From Branchiostoma floridae (taxonomy: Eukaryota > Chordata > Leptocardii > Amphioxiformes > Branchiostomatidae): 30,630 bases of DNA. This document shows, in pieces, positions 18,441-30,156 of the stretch. The notes under the pieces are model-generated. The model had not been told where the DNA came from and did no database searches. It worked only from the letters and a program-made list of their open reading frames with translations. The position numbers were made by a program, and so were the translations under genes. Numbering within the stretch: position 1 is the first letter of the stretch; each line of letters begins with the position of its first letter. The stretch covers positions 7,330-37,959 of the forward strand of contig NW_023365821.1 of NCBI RefSeq assembly GCF_000003815.2. The letters run 5' to 3'.

Positions 18441-20973
18441 TATTTCATGGAGATATAGGTCTACGAACTCTTGTTGTAATAGTAATGGTTTGGCTGGGAC
18501 ATCAGGCATAATCAATCTGCTTCTGAATGTACAACATATACAGAAGATGTCTGTACAGGTGATGACCGACTTAAAGTTTGTGGAAGTAAGAAGTGTTACT
18601 GCAACAGTTACAGTAATAATGTATTGCATTCCTAAGCCAAACTCAATCATTTCTTCAACATTCTTGACATGTACACAAAAATTCCGACCAGCTTGTAAGA
18701 ACTAAATGTTATGTATAGGATATAAATTGAATACATATCTAATATCATTATTGTTTAATATTGTCTTTGCTTTAAGTCTCATTGTTCAGTTAGACCAATT
18801 AGACATAACTGTGTCACACAATGTATGTACATGTACATGCACACGCAACAAGCTGAAAGGTACAATTATTGTGTCATCTAATTATCAACACTGACATTTT
18901 TTCTTGTTTGAAGGTTCTGACCTTTCTAACCACTATGAAATTATGCTCCCCCAATTTGTGGCTGTATACATCACTGCATACTGTAATTATCAAAATGGCA
19001 AATCTGCCCTTTTTCACAACCCACCATGATGCCATTTTTCCTGCACTGTCTGATTACACTGCACATCAAACTGACATAAATGTACTCGGATGCTGCAATA
19101 ACACCGATACTTATTAACTTTGCATGTTATTTAGGGGCAGAATAATTAGGTCCAGTTCCCATGGGATGTCATGAATCCGTGGTCGTTCCGTCCTAATTGT
19201 CGGTGGTAGGATGGGTTTGTCACAAACCAGCCACCATATGCATGGGAGATCTGTCTGTTCACAGCAATTCAACAAGAAATCAAAGATGAACATGAGTCGA
19301 CCCAACTAGCAATAAGGACTTTGCAAGTCTTAGTTCCAAACCCATAATCCCTTGCATAACTACTCAGCACTTTTGACCAGATGAATAAACATTTGCAAAA
19401 TATCAGTACTACAAACAAGAACATCCATGCCAGTGTAGTTCCGCCCAGAAAAAAATGCTATTTGCTGTGTACAACTACAGCAAAGTGGTATATAACCATG
19501 GGAGATATATACTTTTGGCAGGTGCACAAAGGTTAAACATAAACATCAGCATGCATGGAATATGAAACTGAAAAAGACATAACTTTTACAAAATATCTTT
19601 GAGTGTTTCATGGTGGTCTGAACTCTTTCTTAAAGCCCCAAACTGACCTTCCTGCTGGAATCATGCCTTCCTTTTATAGTAGATTAAATGATGTTGAATA
19701 ATACAGTTCCCTAGAGGATCTCAGTCTCAGTTTCATAAAGCCACCACATTCGCTATGTACCAATGATTTCCAAGTTGTGCCTAATGGTTCTACTAGTATT
19801 ACATTTGTCAGACTGCATTGAGTCATGATGTTTAAGTTTATAAACAGGAGGAGTCAAGATGTTATGACTGGATTTCTATGATTTACAGTTAAAAGGTCTA
19901 TAGTCTTTAGCCTAGAATTACTTAATTAGCTAGCCCAAAGGAAGAAGTGATCAGATTTTTGGGATGCACTGCTCTCAGACCAGCATCCACTTTTGATGTG
20001 AAATGCCTAAAAAATAGATTATCTGAATTTCCTGCTATGAAATGTGCATAGTTACTGTAATGAATGTGTCTGTATGGTCAATGTGACATTCAATTTAGCT
20101 TTTACATATAGATCATGAAAATCTGTAGTAAACTGAGCATTTCCAGAGTTTTTGGATGATTCTTCAACAGATCTAGGATCAAGAGACAAACGAATACTAA
20201 CTTAAAGACATCCATCTTTGTGGTTGCAGTTATAATTGCAGTCATGTATTATGCCAAATCCAGTCAATGACATGTTTGTGACATACATTTATAACTACTG
20301 ACATTTTTGAGCAGGCTTCCATCCCTGTTGCACACAGTATCACACCAGTAATTGGAAAAGGCAGTAAAAGCCTTGCACACTCTTTCATTAAGCAGACACG
20401 TAGCTCAAGGCTGACCCCTGGTAACAGTGTGTGCCATGCATCATCACTATCAGTTTAACTACCCAAACATGATCCATGTAAGCCTGGACTCTTCCCAATA
20501 ACACACCACATTGATTGTTAGGAACACATCTCCAAACTGTGCTTAACTTCTGACAGATTAGGCCATAACCCAGCCATTAAATGTATCATATTGATGTCTT
20601 TATGACCCCCAGTGGACAATCAATCAGAACAATGTGCTTAGAACAGTTTAAACTAATGGTGTGAGGAGGAAAGGCTTCATTAAGGATAGCAATTCAGCTA
20701 CAATGTATAAAAGTATAATTACTATGTCCTCATTATTCGGCGTGACTTATTTACTATCTTGCCATTAGCTACAAGAACGTTTGTCAAAGCCAGTAAGGAA
20801 TACTGCAAGAATCAGTCATGATATTTCCTGTGAAAGGGAGTTATGTGTAATATATCTGGCACCTGATTTAGGATGGAGGAATGGACTGCATGTAAAACCT
20901 GCAAGAGTAATACACATTATATCCCACATGCGCTGGGCAACTTCCTTACACATTTAACATAGGGGAAGAACAA

Positions 20974-21130
20974 AAGCAGATCCTACAATGGCATAAGATA
21001 GTACCAAACTGGCCAAGGAGTGTAGTCAGCCAAGAGGTGTACATTTGCCATGTAGCCAAACACACTCCTATGCTGGCTACACTCCTCTGCCAGCTTTTGA
21101 TACTATCTTATGCTACCGTAGGATCTGCTT
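20974..21130. mobile_element. Foldback element, 157 bases
   Basis: It begins AAGCAGATCCTAC and ends with the reverse complement GTAGGATCTGCTT. Similarity between the arms continues inward through GCATAAGATAGTA, CTGGC and GGAGTGTAG, so nearly the whole length can fold into one imperfect hairpin. There is no coding capacity and no clear target duplication. A MITE or snapback element is likely. The first TTAA element lies 90 bases further on. Confidence 0.7.
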
Positions 21131-21220
21131 GGAGATTACAAATATTGCACTATTGGGAGGTGCAGGTTGAAAATGTTGCCTTTCCAATTGTTTTTTCTTA
21201 ATTACACACAATACTATTAA

Positions 21221-21698
21221 GGTCTCATTGATGAGTTTCTTCTTCCCATAGACTTCTATGTTATAATTCGTGGTTTAAATGGGCGCGTTTATAATGAAGC
21301 TACGTGAAATTTCAGCAGATTTTTCATTCTATGTCGAGCACATTTACCCTATATCGTGGGAAAAAATTGCCAACGTAAACTATACGTAGGAACTTTTTTA
21401 TAGCAATTACAAACTACGATTAGTCAATCCCCACAAAAGGCACTTTTTCGCTGCTAGTGTACAACCGCACCACTCAGAACCCACGACTGTGTACCTCCGA
21501 CCTAGCGCGCGGCTGCAAAACTTTACCTGCTAATTTCTTCAGTTACAAATAAGCTTTCACCAATCTAACTTTTGAGATCAGTTCCGCTGGCTAAAAGGGA
21601 ATTTCTCACCGCTAAAAACATGCGTCCGTGCAGCCGTTCATTTTTGGCTCGGATCTCTTTTAGGGTACCCACTCGCGGAGTAATACATCAATGAGACC
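21221..21698. mobile_element. TTAA-flanked inverted-repeat element, copy 1 (478 bases)
   Basis: Terminal inverted repeats GGTCTCATTGATG / CATCAATGAGACC are flanked on both sides by TTAA (21217-21220 and 21699-21702), the target-site duplication typical of piggyBac-type transposases. There is no open frame of note, so it is a non-autonomous MITE. A second copy at 22574 differs at about three positions. The TIR does not start with the usual piggyBac CCC, so superfamily is tentative. Confidence 0.8.
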
Positions 21699-21838
21699 TT
21701 AACTTTAATGTATTATTGAAAAAATCAATCAAAAGAAAGAATGTCGTTTTCTTCATCATCTCTGAAAGTTTGGGTGTCTTACATTAATGAATTAGCCTCT
21801 GGGAGGAAGTTAAGTACGAGATCATGATAGGCATGAAA

Positions 21839-21852
21839 GCGCCACCTAGCGG
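21839..21852 (-). promoter_or_regulatory. CTCF-like core motif
   Basis: On the minus strand it reads CCGCTAGGTGGCGC, which matches the bilaterian CTCF core (CCASYAGRKGGC plus flank) except A to G at the third base. It lies 137 bases beyond the end of the first TTAA element. A single motif match is suggestive only. Confidence 0.35.
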
Positions 21853-22189
21853 CGGACAAAGGGCAATGTTGGACAAAGTGCAAAGGCGTCGAGACTGACG
21901 CTTTTGACGTGTCGCAAAGACTCATTAGATCAGTCTGTGTATGAGTTTGACTGAGTAGTGTTCTATTTGTGACTTTGTCTTTGTTTAGTTGGAACATATC
22001 TCAGAGAATAGTCGTGTAAAGGATATCAGCACGACAGGCACGACGAGATTCATCCGGATCTTTCTACGTAGAATGAAACGGTTTGATAAGGATCGGGTGA
22101 AGGTACTATAGCTCATAAAGTCAAAACAGAGCTTAACGACTAGAAATTGATGTTAGCTACGTTTCAAGCTCCCTTATACCAGAGGCGGG

Positions 22190-22510
22190 CAAGCTGAACT
22201 GAGCCTTTCTGATTGGTCTATGATAGGTGTCGCCTAGCCCGGGGTTTGAGGCGGGGGTGTTGGAGGGGCGTTCGAGAGAGGGCGGCGAATGCAAAAAATA
22301 ACTTGGATGTAGTTTGCATCAAGAAAGATAGCTTTAGAACCTTAGTCCTCTTTCAAATGGCTTCTATATCCAGTAGAGGTTGATACAAGAAAAATAACAA
22401 TAGTAACGCCCCTTGGAAATGTAGACCCGTCCGTTACCATGGTAACGGAAATAGGTACACGGCGTAATCTGCAGCCAAAAAATGCGGGGTGGCGCCCGGT
22501 TATAAATCCT
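22190..22510. promoter_or_regulatory. CpG-rich promoter-like patch between the two TTAA elements
   Basis: The CpG density is far above the surrounding AT-rich DNA. The patch contains a CCAAT-type GATTGGTC near 22212, a GGGGCG Sp/KLF-type box near 22265, a palindromic X-box (22433-22446) and TTATAAATCC near 22500. No start codon or exon is recognised on either side. It could be the promoter of the syntaxin (minus) or of an unrecognised transcript. Confidence 0.35.
22433..22446. promoter_or_regulatory. Perfect RFX X-box palindrome
   Basis: GTTACCATGGTAAC matches the RFX consensus GTTRCCNNGGYAAC at every position. With flanking bases the 18-base CCGTTACCATGGTAACGG (22431-22448) is a perfect palindrome. 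RFX factors drive ciliary genes, usually from sites close to the promoter. Confidence 0.5.
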
Positions 22511-22573
22511 TTTCAAATTTTTGCTCCAGTGCTATTCCTTGATTTTTCATGAATATTTTTCATTTTTATTAAA

Positions 22574-23052
22574 GGTCTCATTGATGAGTTTCTTCTTCCC
22601 ATAGACTTCTATGTTATAATTCGTGGTTTAAATGGGCGCGTTTATAATGAAGCTACGTGAAATTTCAGCAGATTTTTCATTCTACGTCGAGCACATTTAC
22701 CCTATATCGTGGGAAAAAATTGCCAACGTAAACTATACGTAGGAACTTTTTTTATAGCAATTACAAACTACGATTAGTCAATCCCCACAAGAGGCACTTT
22801 TTCGCTGCTAGTGTACAACCGCACCACTCAGAACCCACGACTGTGTACCTCCGACCTAGCGCGCGGCTGCAAAACTTTACCTGCTAATTTCTTCAGTTAC
22901 AAATAAGCTTTCACCAATCTAACTTTTGAGATCAGTTCCGCTGGCTAAAAGGGAATTTCTCACCGCTAAAAACATGCGTCCGTGCAGCCGTTCATTTTTG
23001 GCTCGGATCTCTTTTAGGGTACCCACTCGCGGAGTAATACATCAATGAGACC
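22574..23052. mobile_element. TTAA-flanked inverted-repeat element, copy 2 (479 bases)
   Basis: Same orientation and termini as copy 1, with TTAA at 23053-23056 on the right and TTAAA on the left (one extra A before GGTCTC). Differences from copy 1 are C for T near 22684, one extra T in a T-run near 22748, and G for A near 22792. Flanks of the two copies are unrelated, so these are separate insertions and not a local duplication. Confidence 0.8.
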
Positions 23053-23056
23053 TTAA

Positions 23057-26000
23057 GGCAAAGCTAGTGGTATAGCATCGTGTGCAAACAGTAGATTGTA
23101 AGGCTAGAGGGAATACATTTCTTAGACTACTTTTTTTTTTACAAAAATGCTGCCTTCTTAGTGTTACAGGTAAAATTCACTTTGAAGGGCCTACAATTAA
23201 GGTTTCACCTGGACCTTTGACAAAACAAACATTTTCTTAAACATTTTGTAAAACAATGGTGGCTGGAGGATTTATTCAGTATTCTTTCTTGTGATAACAG
23301 AATTAATACAAGCAACCAATCAATCCTACATTCATCTTGTAACTTTTAATACCATGTGGTACAATACTGCCAACACTACCACAAACACTGGTTCTTTTGA
23401 TGGACATTTAAGCAAGGAAACCTCTGGCTTTACATCTACTTTACTGCTCCCTTGAAACTCATCTCCAATATCTTCTGTACAGTAATAACCATGAGAATAT
23501 ACTAGGTCCTTTCCCAGTTCACTATTATTGTGCAGTAACTGTAGAGGTATTCTCTGGAGACGAATGTGCACTGCTGAAGTATGAACAGTGATACATGTGG
23601 ACTTGGCTGGACCAACTTCTTCTGTTCTAGTCAGATATTATTGTCTTTGAGGCGAGTGGAATCATGTTGATGAGGGATTGTTACCGCCTGCATCTTGACT
23701 ATAAAAACATTGAGACACTTACTCTTTAACCCCAGGCTTGACAAAAAGCTCAATAGAAATGATGGTATTCCCTTTGTGGCCACTTTTTGCAAAGCTTATC
23801 AGATCAAACCTTATACTATACATATAAATGAACTGTACAGTTGAACATGATACCCCATCTTCTGGATAAAGGGTCACTGTCAGGACATATTTGAAATGAT
23901 TGGAAGTCCTAAATTATGATTGAATGCCTAACTTGACCATTAATGATATCAGACCAAGATTCAAATTTTTCCTAAAGTTTGAGTTGACCTTATGTGTCAT
24001 TGATAGCCTTTAATTTAAGTTATACTGGTATAAGATCATAATAGAGCTTCTTGTCACAGACATACAATGTACAGTACATGTTTAAGAAATTTAAGATCCA
24101 ATACCCCTTTTTTTGCAAATTTTTTATTTTATTCAGTATTGAGAATTTCTTGCTAATTCTGTCCAAATTGTTCTGTCTATATGATGCATAATCATTCAAA
24201 TGTGCCAGGAATTTATCCTGAATAAGGCAACAGTGGTCATTGAAAATTTGATTCATGTATAGCTTTGTTAAAAGGAAGAAAGTTTAGCATTTTACTACAT
24301 TATGTCATGTATTCTTGTCAGCATGCAGGACCAGCCTTGTGTGTCGAGCCAAGACAAGCCAGAAGTTCTCATCACCAGCTTGCAGGACCAACTTTGGAAC
24401 TGAGCCAAACCAACTTTCCCATTGTGCCAGTCTCAGATTATACCATTGTCTGCCTCACAACATTTTACTCTTCGACCACAATGTTCAAATAACTGCTAAA
24501 GACATATACATGGACTAAAAGCATTACCTCTGTTTTCACAGAGGGAGGCAATACAATTTAAAAATGATGTTAAGTTTGTTTTTTTGCTATGATATATCAT
24601 TACAATACTTGTATGAAGAGAAAAAAAAATGACATTCCTCAGAAGGATCTACTTGTTACAAGCCTTAGGATACAGTTTTGTCTCTTCCTGGTTGTCCACT
24701 GTGGCAGACTAGTGAATACAGTGTACAGTGCATGACAAGACACAATAAGTTTTCTCATGCATCATCTCCATCAGGACAAGGTACCAGATTTATAACTCCC
24801 TAACGGGCATGGGGCAAACAACCATCAGTAAAACACAGTAATGACAAGAAAGGACAGGGCCTGCATCCTACACAGCTCTACCGTATCAAAGTTTGCCCCA
24901 TTGAGAGATGAAAAGAACTCTAAGCTTGATGTTAACTTTAAAGCCCTTTCTTTTATTTCATTGAATATGCCAGGACAGCTAGTGTCATTTCATTCATGTT
25001 TCTAGAGTTTGAATATTCAATGCAATCACATACAAGTATACAATGTACATGCATGTACTTCTCTACTTTCCTCATCTTACATTCATCCTGTTGCCTGGCA
25101 AGAACCTTTTGTCAGAGATAAAGTGGTGTCAGACAATACAGTTGTAAGGGTTTAGCTGTGCAGTGGTCCAAGAAGGGGATCAAGCAGTGCGTACCATACA
25201 TACTGAGTTTGGAAGACATAGTAGTCTGCCTTTCTCTGTACAATACCGTACTAGTTGTCCGTTTCAACGATTATTCCAAGTGTAAGGCAGATTTAATATG
25301 TCAGTACTTAAGGAAAGAAAGAGAACATTCATGCACTGTGAACTTGATAATTGAACAGAATTACATTGTACTAATTGAAGAGATTGTGGGATCACTACGC
25401 CTTAGTTAAATAACAACTTCGGTGCTTTGGGGTTTCACCAAAGTGGTATTGCTTCTGCCATACCTTGTTTCATTTCTTTACACTTTGATATTGTTTAACA
25501 GTTGGAGCAATTTACTGTACAAATGACGAAGGCTTACTGTGGCAGCTTCGGTGGGCTGCACGGCAGAGATAGTGAAGAGAGAATCAAATACTTGAATAAG
25601 CACAACAAAAGTACAGGGGCACAGTTTCCTGAAATGTAACTGATGTAGAAATGGTGAAATGCCCACAACATGTAGGCAACATGTCAAACATACAATTATA
25701 CAGATTTCTGTGGGTTTCAAACTGTGACAAATGTATTGACAGGATGACCAGGTTTCACCTGCATGAATTTGAAGTCTTGCACTCTTTGCAGTGGTTCCAT
25801 TTCCTTGATAACCCTGAGGTGCATATGTCAGACAAGTGAAGCCAGTATATTCACTATAACATAATCATAGAATAGTAATCAAATTCTCATGAGACAACAG
25901 AACTTAACAAGGCCTGAGTGTTGCTAACCACGGCAGGTAACTGCCTGCTTTGTGAGAGGTTAAGTGTATAAAAAGCCACGCTATTTGAGAAGGAGTATTT

Positions 26001-26999
26001 GAGTAAGAGCCAGAGTAGTGTGATAGACCGCCTTGACTCAACAACTTCCATGCAGTTATAATGTATTGAAATGTCCTGTTTCCCAGTGTTTCCATCTCAA
26101 GAAAATCAGGGAATAACATCACCCTTACACTGATATCATGTTTCAAAGAACCCAGCAGGAAATGTCATAACATCTTTGTTCCTTTGGTCAAAAACCTTTC
26201 TAAGTCTCTATAATGCATATACACTCTACTATACATCCATAGGTTTTTAGAGATACTGACAAGATCACAATATAGCAGCAGAACCCAAGCAATCTCAGAA
26301 TTCCATCTTAGCGGGATCGACTGAAGCGATATTATCAACATATGAGCTGTCTAAGGAAGATCAGAGGTCAGAGGAGCAGTACACTAAAAGGTATCTGGCT
26401 ACAAGGACTGTGGATGATGTATGACTGTGCTGAGAATACTCATAAAGGCAGAGTTCCAACATACATGGCATTGGACTTCCTAAGCCTTCTATCGCTCAAC
26501 CTCACACATCTTGCTGTGGGGCCTCTCTACTTAAGCTTAAGGCTCTTCCTCTCCTGGTGAAAGAAACTGTCATCTGTAGTTAGGACTCACAGTCACATTA
26601 CAGGTATGCTCTTAGTAATCATTCAAATTCATAGATAATCAAAATAGTTACTCATAGGGTTCCATGACCTTATACCTTTGCGAAGTTTTTGTAACTTATT
26701 ACTGTAAATAAAATACAAACACGTCTCTTCTTATCTTACTGTATAACTTATTCATTATCACATCTTTCCAAATCACTTATGTTGCAAATATCCCTCTATT
26801 TTCTCACTCAGTAGGTAAAGGATGTCAAATGTTACATATTAATCTAACATCTATTATCATAATACCGGCACGTTTACGACGATTTCTCTAGCCATACTGA
26901 TTTCACAAATTGTCAATGCATCATTTTCTCCAGTTACATGTTGCTGTTATAGCTTACCCTTGCCACTTCTTCTGTGTAACTTTTCTGCCACTCTTGTCC
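23057..26999. other. Long AT-rich stretch, no gene recognised
   Basis: I find no exon with splice sites and recognisable protein, and no RNA gene. Short open frames (for example 23332-23571 minus, 25158-25409 plus, 25904-26146 minus) lack family resemblance. A weak 57-base-period duplication beginning TGCAGGACCA occurs at 24324 and 24381. This may be intron of the syntaxin or intergenic DNA. Confidence 0.5.
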
Positions 27000-27390
27000 T
27001 GCTAAAGCGTAATATCGTAATTGTAACACGCCGCGGAATTACAGGGTGAACGAGCGCGTGGTTGGGAGGAGGTACAAAATACCGGCCGGAAGAAACACGG
27101 CACAATTAACTGTCGCTATGGACCTTTATACATCCTCCATGTTCCTTCCTTTTCTGTTAGTAAATGCATAAAACATAAACCTGCATGAGCATACGAAATG
27201 TCATGAGAAAACGGACGTATACTGTCAAGAATTTTCAGTTAACTTCTGTCCGTCACAACTGCTGTGACGTAACACTTGCTAGTGTAGATATAAAAATGGC
27301 GGGAAAATAGCTGCGTACGTTCAATTTTGCCCATTCAGCCGTAGATCCAGGCGATAATGCAACGGTTCTTCACACTTTTACATGAGTTGT
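27000..27390. promoter_or_regulatory. CpG-rich patch with CRE half-sites, candidate promoter
   Basis: A local CpG-dense stretch (CGCCGCGG, GAGCGCG, CCGGCCGG) follows about 4 kb of AT-rich DNA. CGTCACA at 27251-27257 and TGTGACG at 27263-27269 form an inverted pair of CRE half-sites. ATATAAAAATGGCGGGAAAA follows near 27288. It lies directly before the tandem array. It could be a promoter on either strand, possibly that of the syntaxin, but no exon ties to it. Confidence 0.3.
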
Positions 27391-28773
27391 AGGTCAGACA
27401 TCGAAGTTAGGGCTGCCCATTGACAAGCATGTTGAAATACACTGAATGAAGGCTTCAAAAAAGTACTAACCCATAGTTCAATCTTTAAAATTCTTCTCCA
27501 CCAGAAAGTCACTTGGGTCTAGTTTATAAGCATTCAAAGAAAACAGAGGGTTGTTTGGCTCATTCTCGGAGAAAAGCTCGCTCTATGAAAGAAACCTCAC
27601 CTTTGACCCATTTTCCCTCCTGATACAACCAGTAGCACCCTATAACTAAAACCTGTCCTTACACCAGCTGAACTGCTGAACTGAACACATTTTGACCCAA
27701 ACAGGAAAGCTTAGACCCTACCTGTCTCTTCTAACTCAAAAAGTCTCCAGATTGGGCAAAAATTTTCAAGGAAAAGAAGGATTTTCAAGGATTTTAAGTC
27801 ACACCCAAATCGTCTTCCCATTTTTTGCCCTCTACCGCGCAACGCAACTCTGACGTCAGCCCTACTGGGTACCCGAATAAGGGAGTTGAGGAAAAATTAT
27901 TATCCCAGCTGATACAGGGAGGGGATGCGATAGCGTTTCCCAAAGATGAACTGTATTGATTGCTCCCTTGGGAATTTAGAGCCAAATCTATACCCAGTGC
28001 ACCACAGCTTACCCCATGCAATAAGGCATGTAAAGCAGTGGGGTAGTGTACCAAAAGTCATGTGACTTTTCCAAAATCCATAGGTGTTTATCTCTTAGCA
28101 AGTCTTAATAACTACTAACCATAGTCAGTTCTACATCTCTGATGTAAAATTGCAACTTTTCAATAGAGGGTTTTCTTTTTTTACAACTTTTTTTACTAGT
28201 TTTCATACAATGCTGTGTCAATGAAACTGGCAAACTGTACACACAAAACACAACATTACACAGCTGAAATGTCCCTACATACAGCAAAATCCTGTTTAAT
28301 GGACAGCAAGTATTGCCCTGTACTACATTCAGGAGTATTATTTGCAATAGCTCCTCTTTTTAGGGTCTCATAGGATCAAAAAGTATCCAATTCAGTGTTG
28401 CTGGGGGGGGGGGGGGGTGAACACCAGTAGGGCACATTATGATTGACAGGTCCTAATTGGTAAGGCATACAATTACATGGGACTAAATCATCATTAAGTC
28501 CATCATTTTCATTGAATTCATACCACTTTTGTAGTAATCTATGCTATCTGAGTTATTCCTGACAGCTTCCAATACATGCATGCACATACTTTATGCTGCA
28601 AAAAATCACAAAATATCACATTTTTGCTACATTTTTTGGAAATTCATGCACAAAACTGGGTCCACACTTGACAAAACCTCTTGTATACGATATTGCAACA
28701 TGGTTTCAGCAAATCTGAGACAGCTTTATGGTTCAAAAGGCCTCAAATGCAAAATGGGGGTGGGGGGCAGTAC
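27391..28773. repeat. 1383-base tandem unit, copy 1
   Basis: First full unit of a head-to-tail array, starting at AGGTCAGACATCG. It contains a G15 run (28403-28417), a CRE palindrome (27851-27858) and an AAAAGTCA/TGACTTTT palindrome (28053-28070). Open frames of 80-95 codons occur but have no recognised domain. The left boundary is where identity to the next unit begins. Confidence 0.9.
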
Positions 28774-30156
28774 AGGTCAGACATCGAAGTTAGGGCTGCC
28801 CATTGACAAGCATGTTGAAATACACTGAATGAAGGCTTCAAAAAAGTACTAACCCATAGTTCAATCTTTAAAATTCTTCTCCACCAGAAAGTCACTTGGG
28901 TCTAGTTTATAAGCATTCAAAGAAAACAGAGGGTTGTTTGGCTCATTCTCGGAGAAAAGCTCGCTCTATGAAAGAAACCTCACCTTTGACCCATTTTCCC
29001 TCCTGATACAACCAGTAGCACCCTATAACTAAAACCTGTCCTTACACCAGCTGAACTGCTGAACTGAACAAATTTTGACCCAAACAGGAAAGCTTAGACC
29101 CTACCTGTCTCTTCTAACTCAAAAAGTCTCCAGATTGGGCAAAAATTTTCAAGGAAAAGAAGGATTTTCAAGGATTTTAAGTCACACCCAAATCGTCTTC
29201 CCATTTTTTGCCCTCTACCGCGCAACGCAACTCTGACGTCAGCCCTACTGGGTACCCGAATAAGGGAGTTGAGGAAAAATTATTATCCCAGCTGATACAG
29301 GGAGGGGATGCGATAGCGTTTCCCAAAGATGAACTGTATTGATTGCTCCCTTGGGAATTTAGAGCCAAATCTATACCCAGTTCACCACAGCTTACCCCAT
29401 GCAATAAGGCATGTAAAGCAGTGGGGTAGTGTACCAAAAGTCATGTGACTTTTCCAAAATCCATAGGTGTTTATCTCTTAGCAAGTCTTAATAACTACTA
29501 ACCATAGTCAGTTCTACATCTCTGATGTAAAATTGCAACTTTTTAATAGAGGGTTTTCTTTTTTTACAACTTTTTTTACTAGTTTTCATACAATGCTGTT
29601 TCAATGGAACTGGCAAACTGTACACACAAAACACAACATTACACAGCTGAAATGTCCCTACATACAGCAAAATCCTGTTTAATGGACAGCAAGTATTGCC
29701 CTGTACTACATTCAGGAGTATTATTTGCAATAGCTCCTCTTTTTAGGGTCTCATAGGATCAAAAAGTATCCAATTCAGTGTTGCTGGGGGGGGGGGGGGG
29801 TGAACACCAGTAGGGCACATTATGATTGACAGGTCCTAATTGGTAAGGCATACAATTACATGGGACTAAATCATCATTAAGTCCATCATTTTCATTGAAT
29901 TCATACCACTTTTGTAGTAATCTATGCTATCTGAGTTATTCCTGACAGCTTCCAATACATGCATGCACATACTTTATGCTGCAAAAAATCACAAAATATC
30001 ACATTTTTGCTACATTTTTGGGAAATTCATGCACAAAACTGGGTCCACACTTGACAAAACCTCTTGTATACGATATTGCAACATGGTTTCAGCAAATCTG
30101 AGACAGCTATATGGTTCAAAAGGCCTCAAATGCAAAATGGGGGTGGGGGGCAGTAC
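28774..30156. repeat. 1383-base tandem unit, copy 2
   Basis: Same length as copy 1 with about eight substitutions that I could find (for example near 27689/29072, 28001/29384 and 28161/29544) and an identical G15 length. There are no indels, as all corresponding features are exactly 1383 apart. Confidence 0.9.

Larger units (their letters stand above)
17177..20973. other. Upstream or intron sequence of the syntaxin, repeat-bearing, no exon recognised
   Basis: On the minus strand this should be intron leading to the earlier syntaxin exons. I looked for the SNARE N-terminal half and Habc phrases and found none. The TG microsatellite and the 128-base-period repeat are listed separately. The remainder is AT-rich with scattered TACATGTA palindromes. 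Confidence 0.5.

Noticed and set aside
21221-23052. Segmental duplication as explanation for the 478-base direct repeat
   Set aside because: The similarity ends exactly at the TIR/TTAA boundaries and the flanks are unrelated, so two transpositions fit better.
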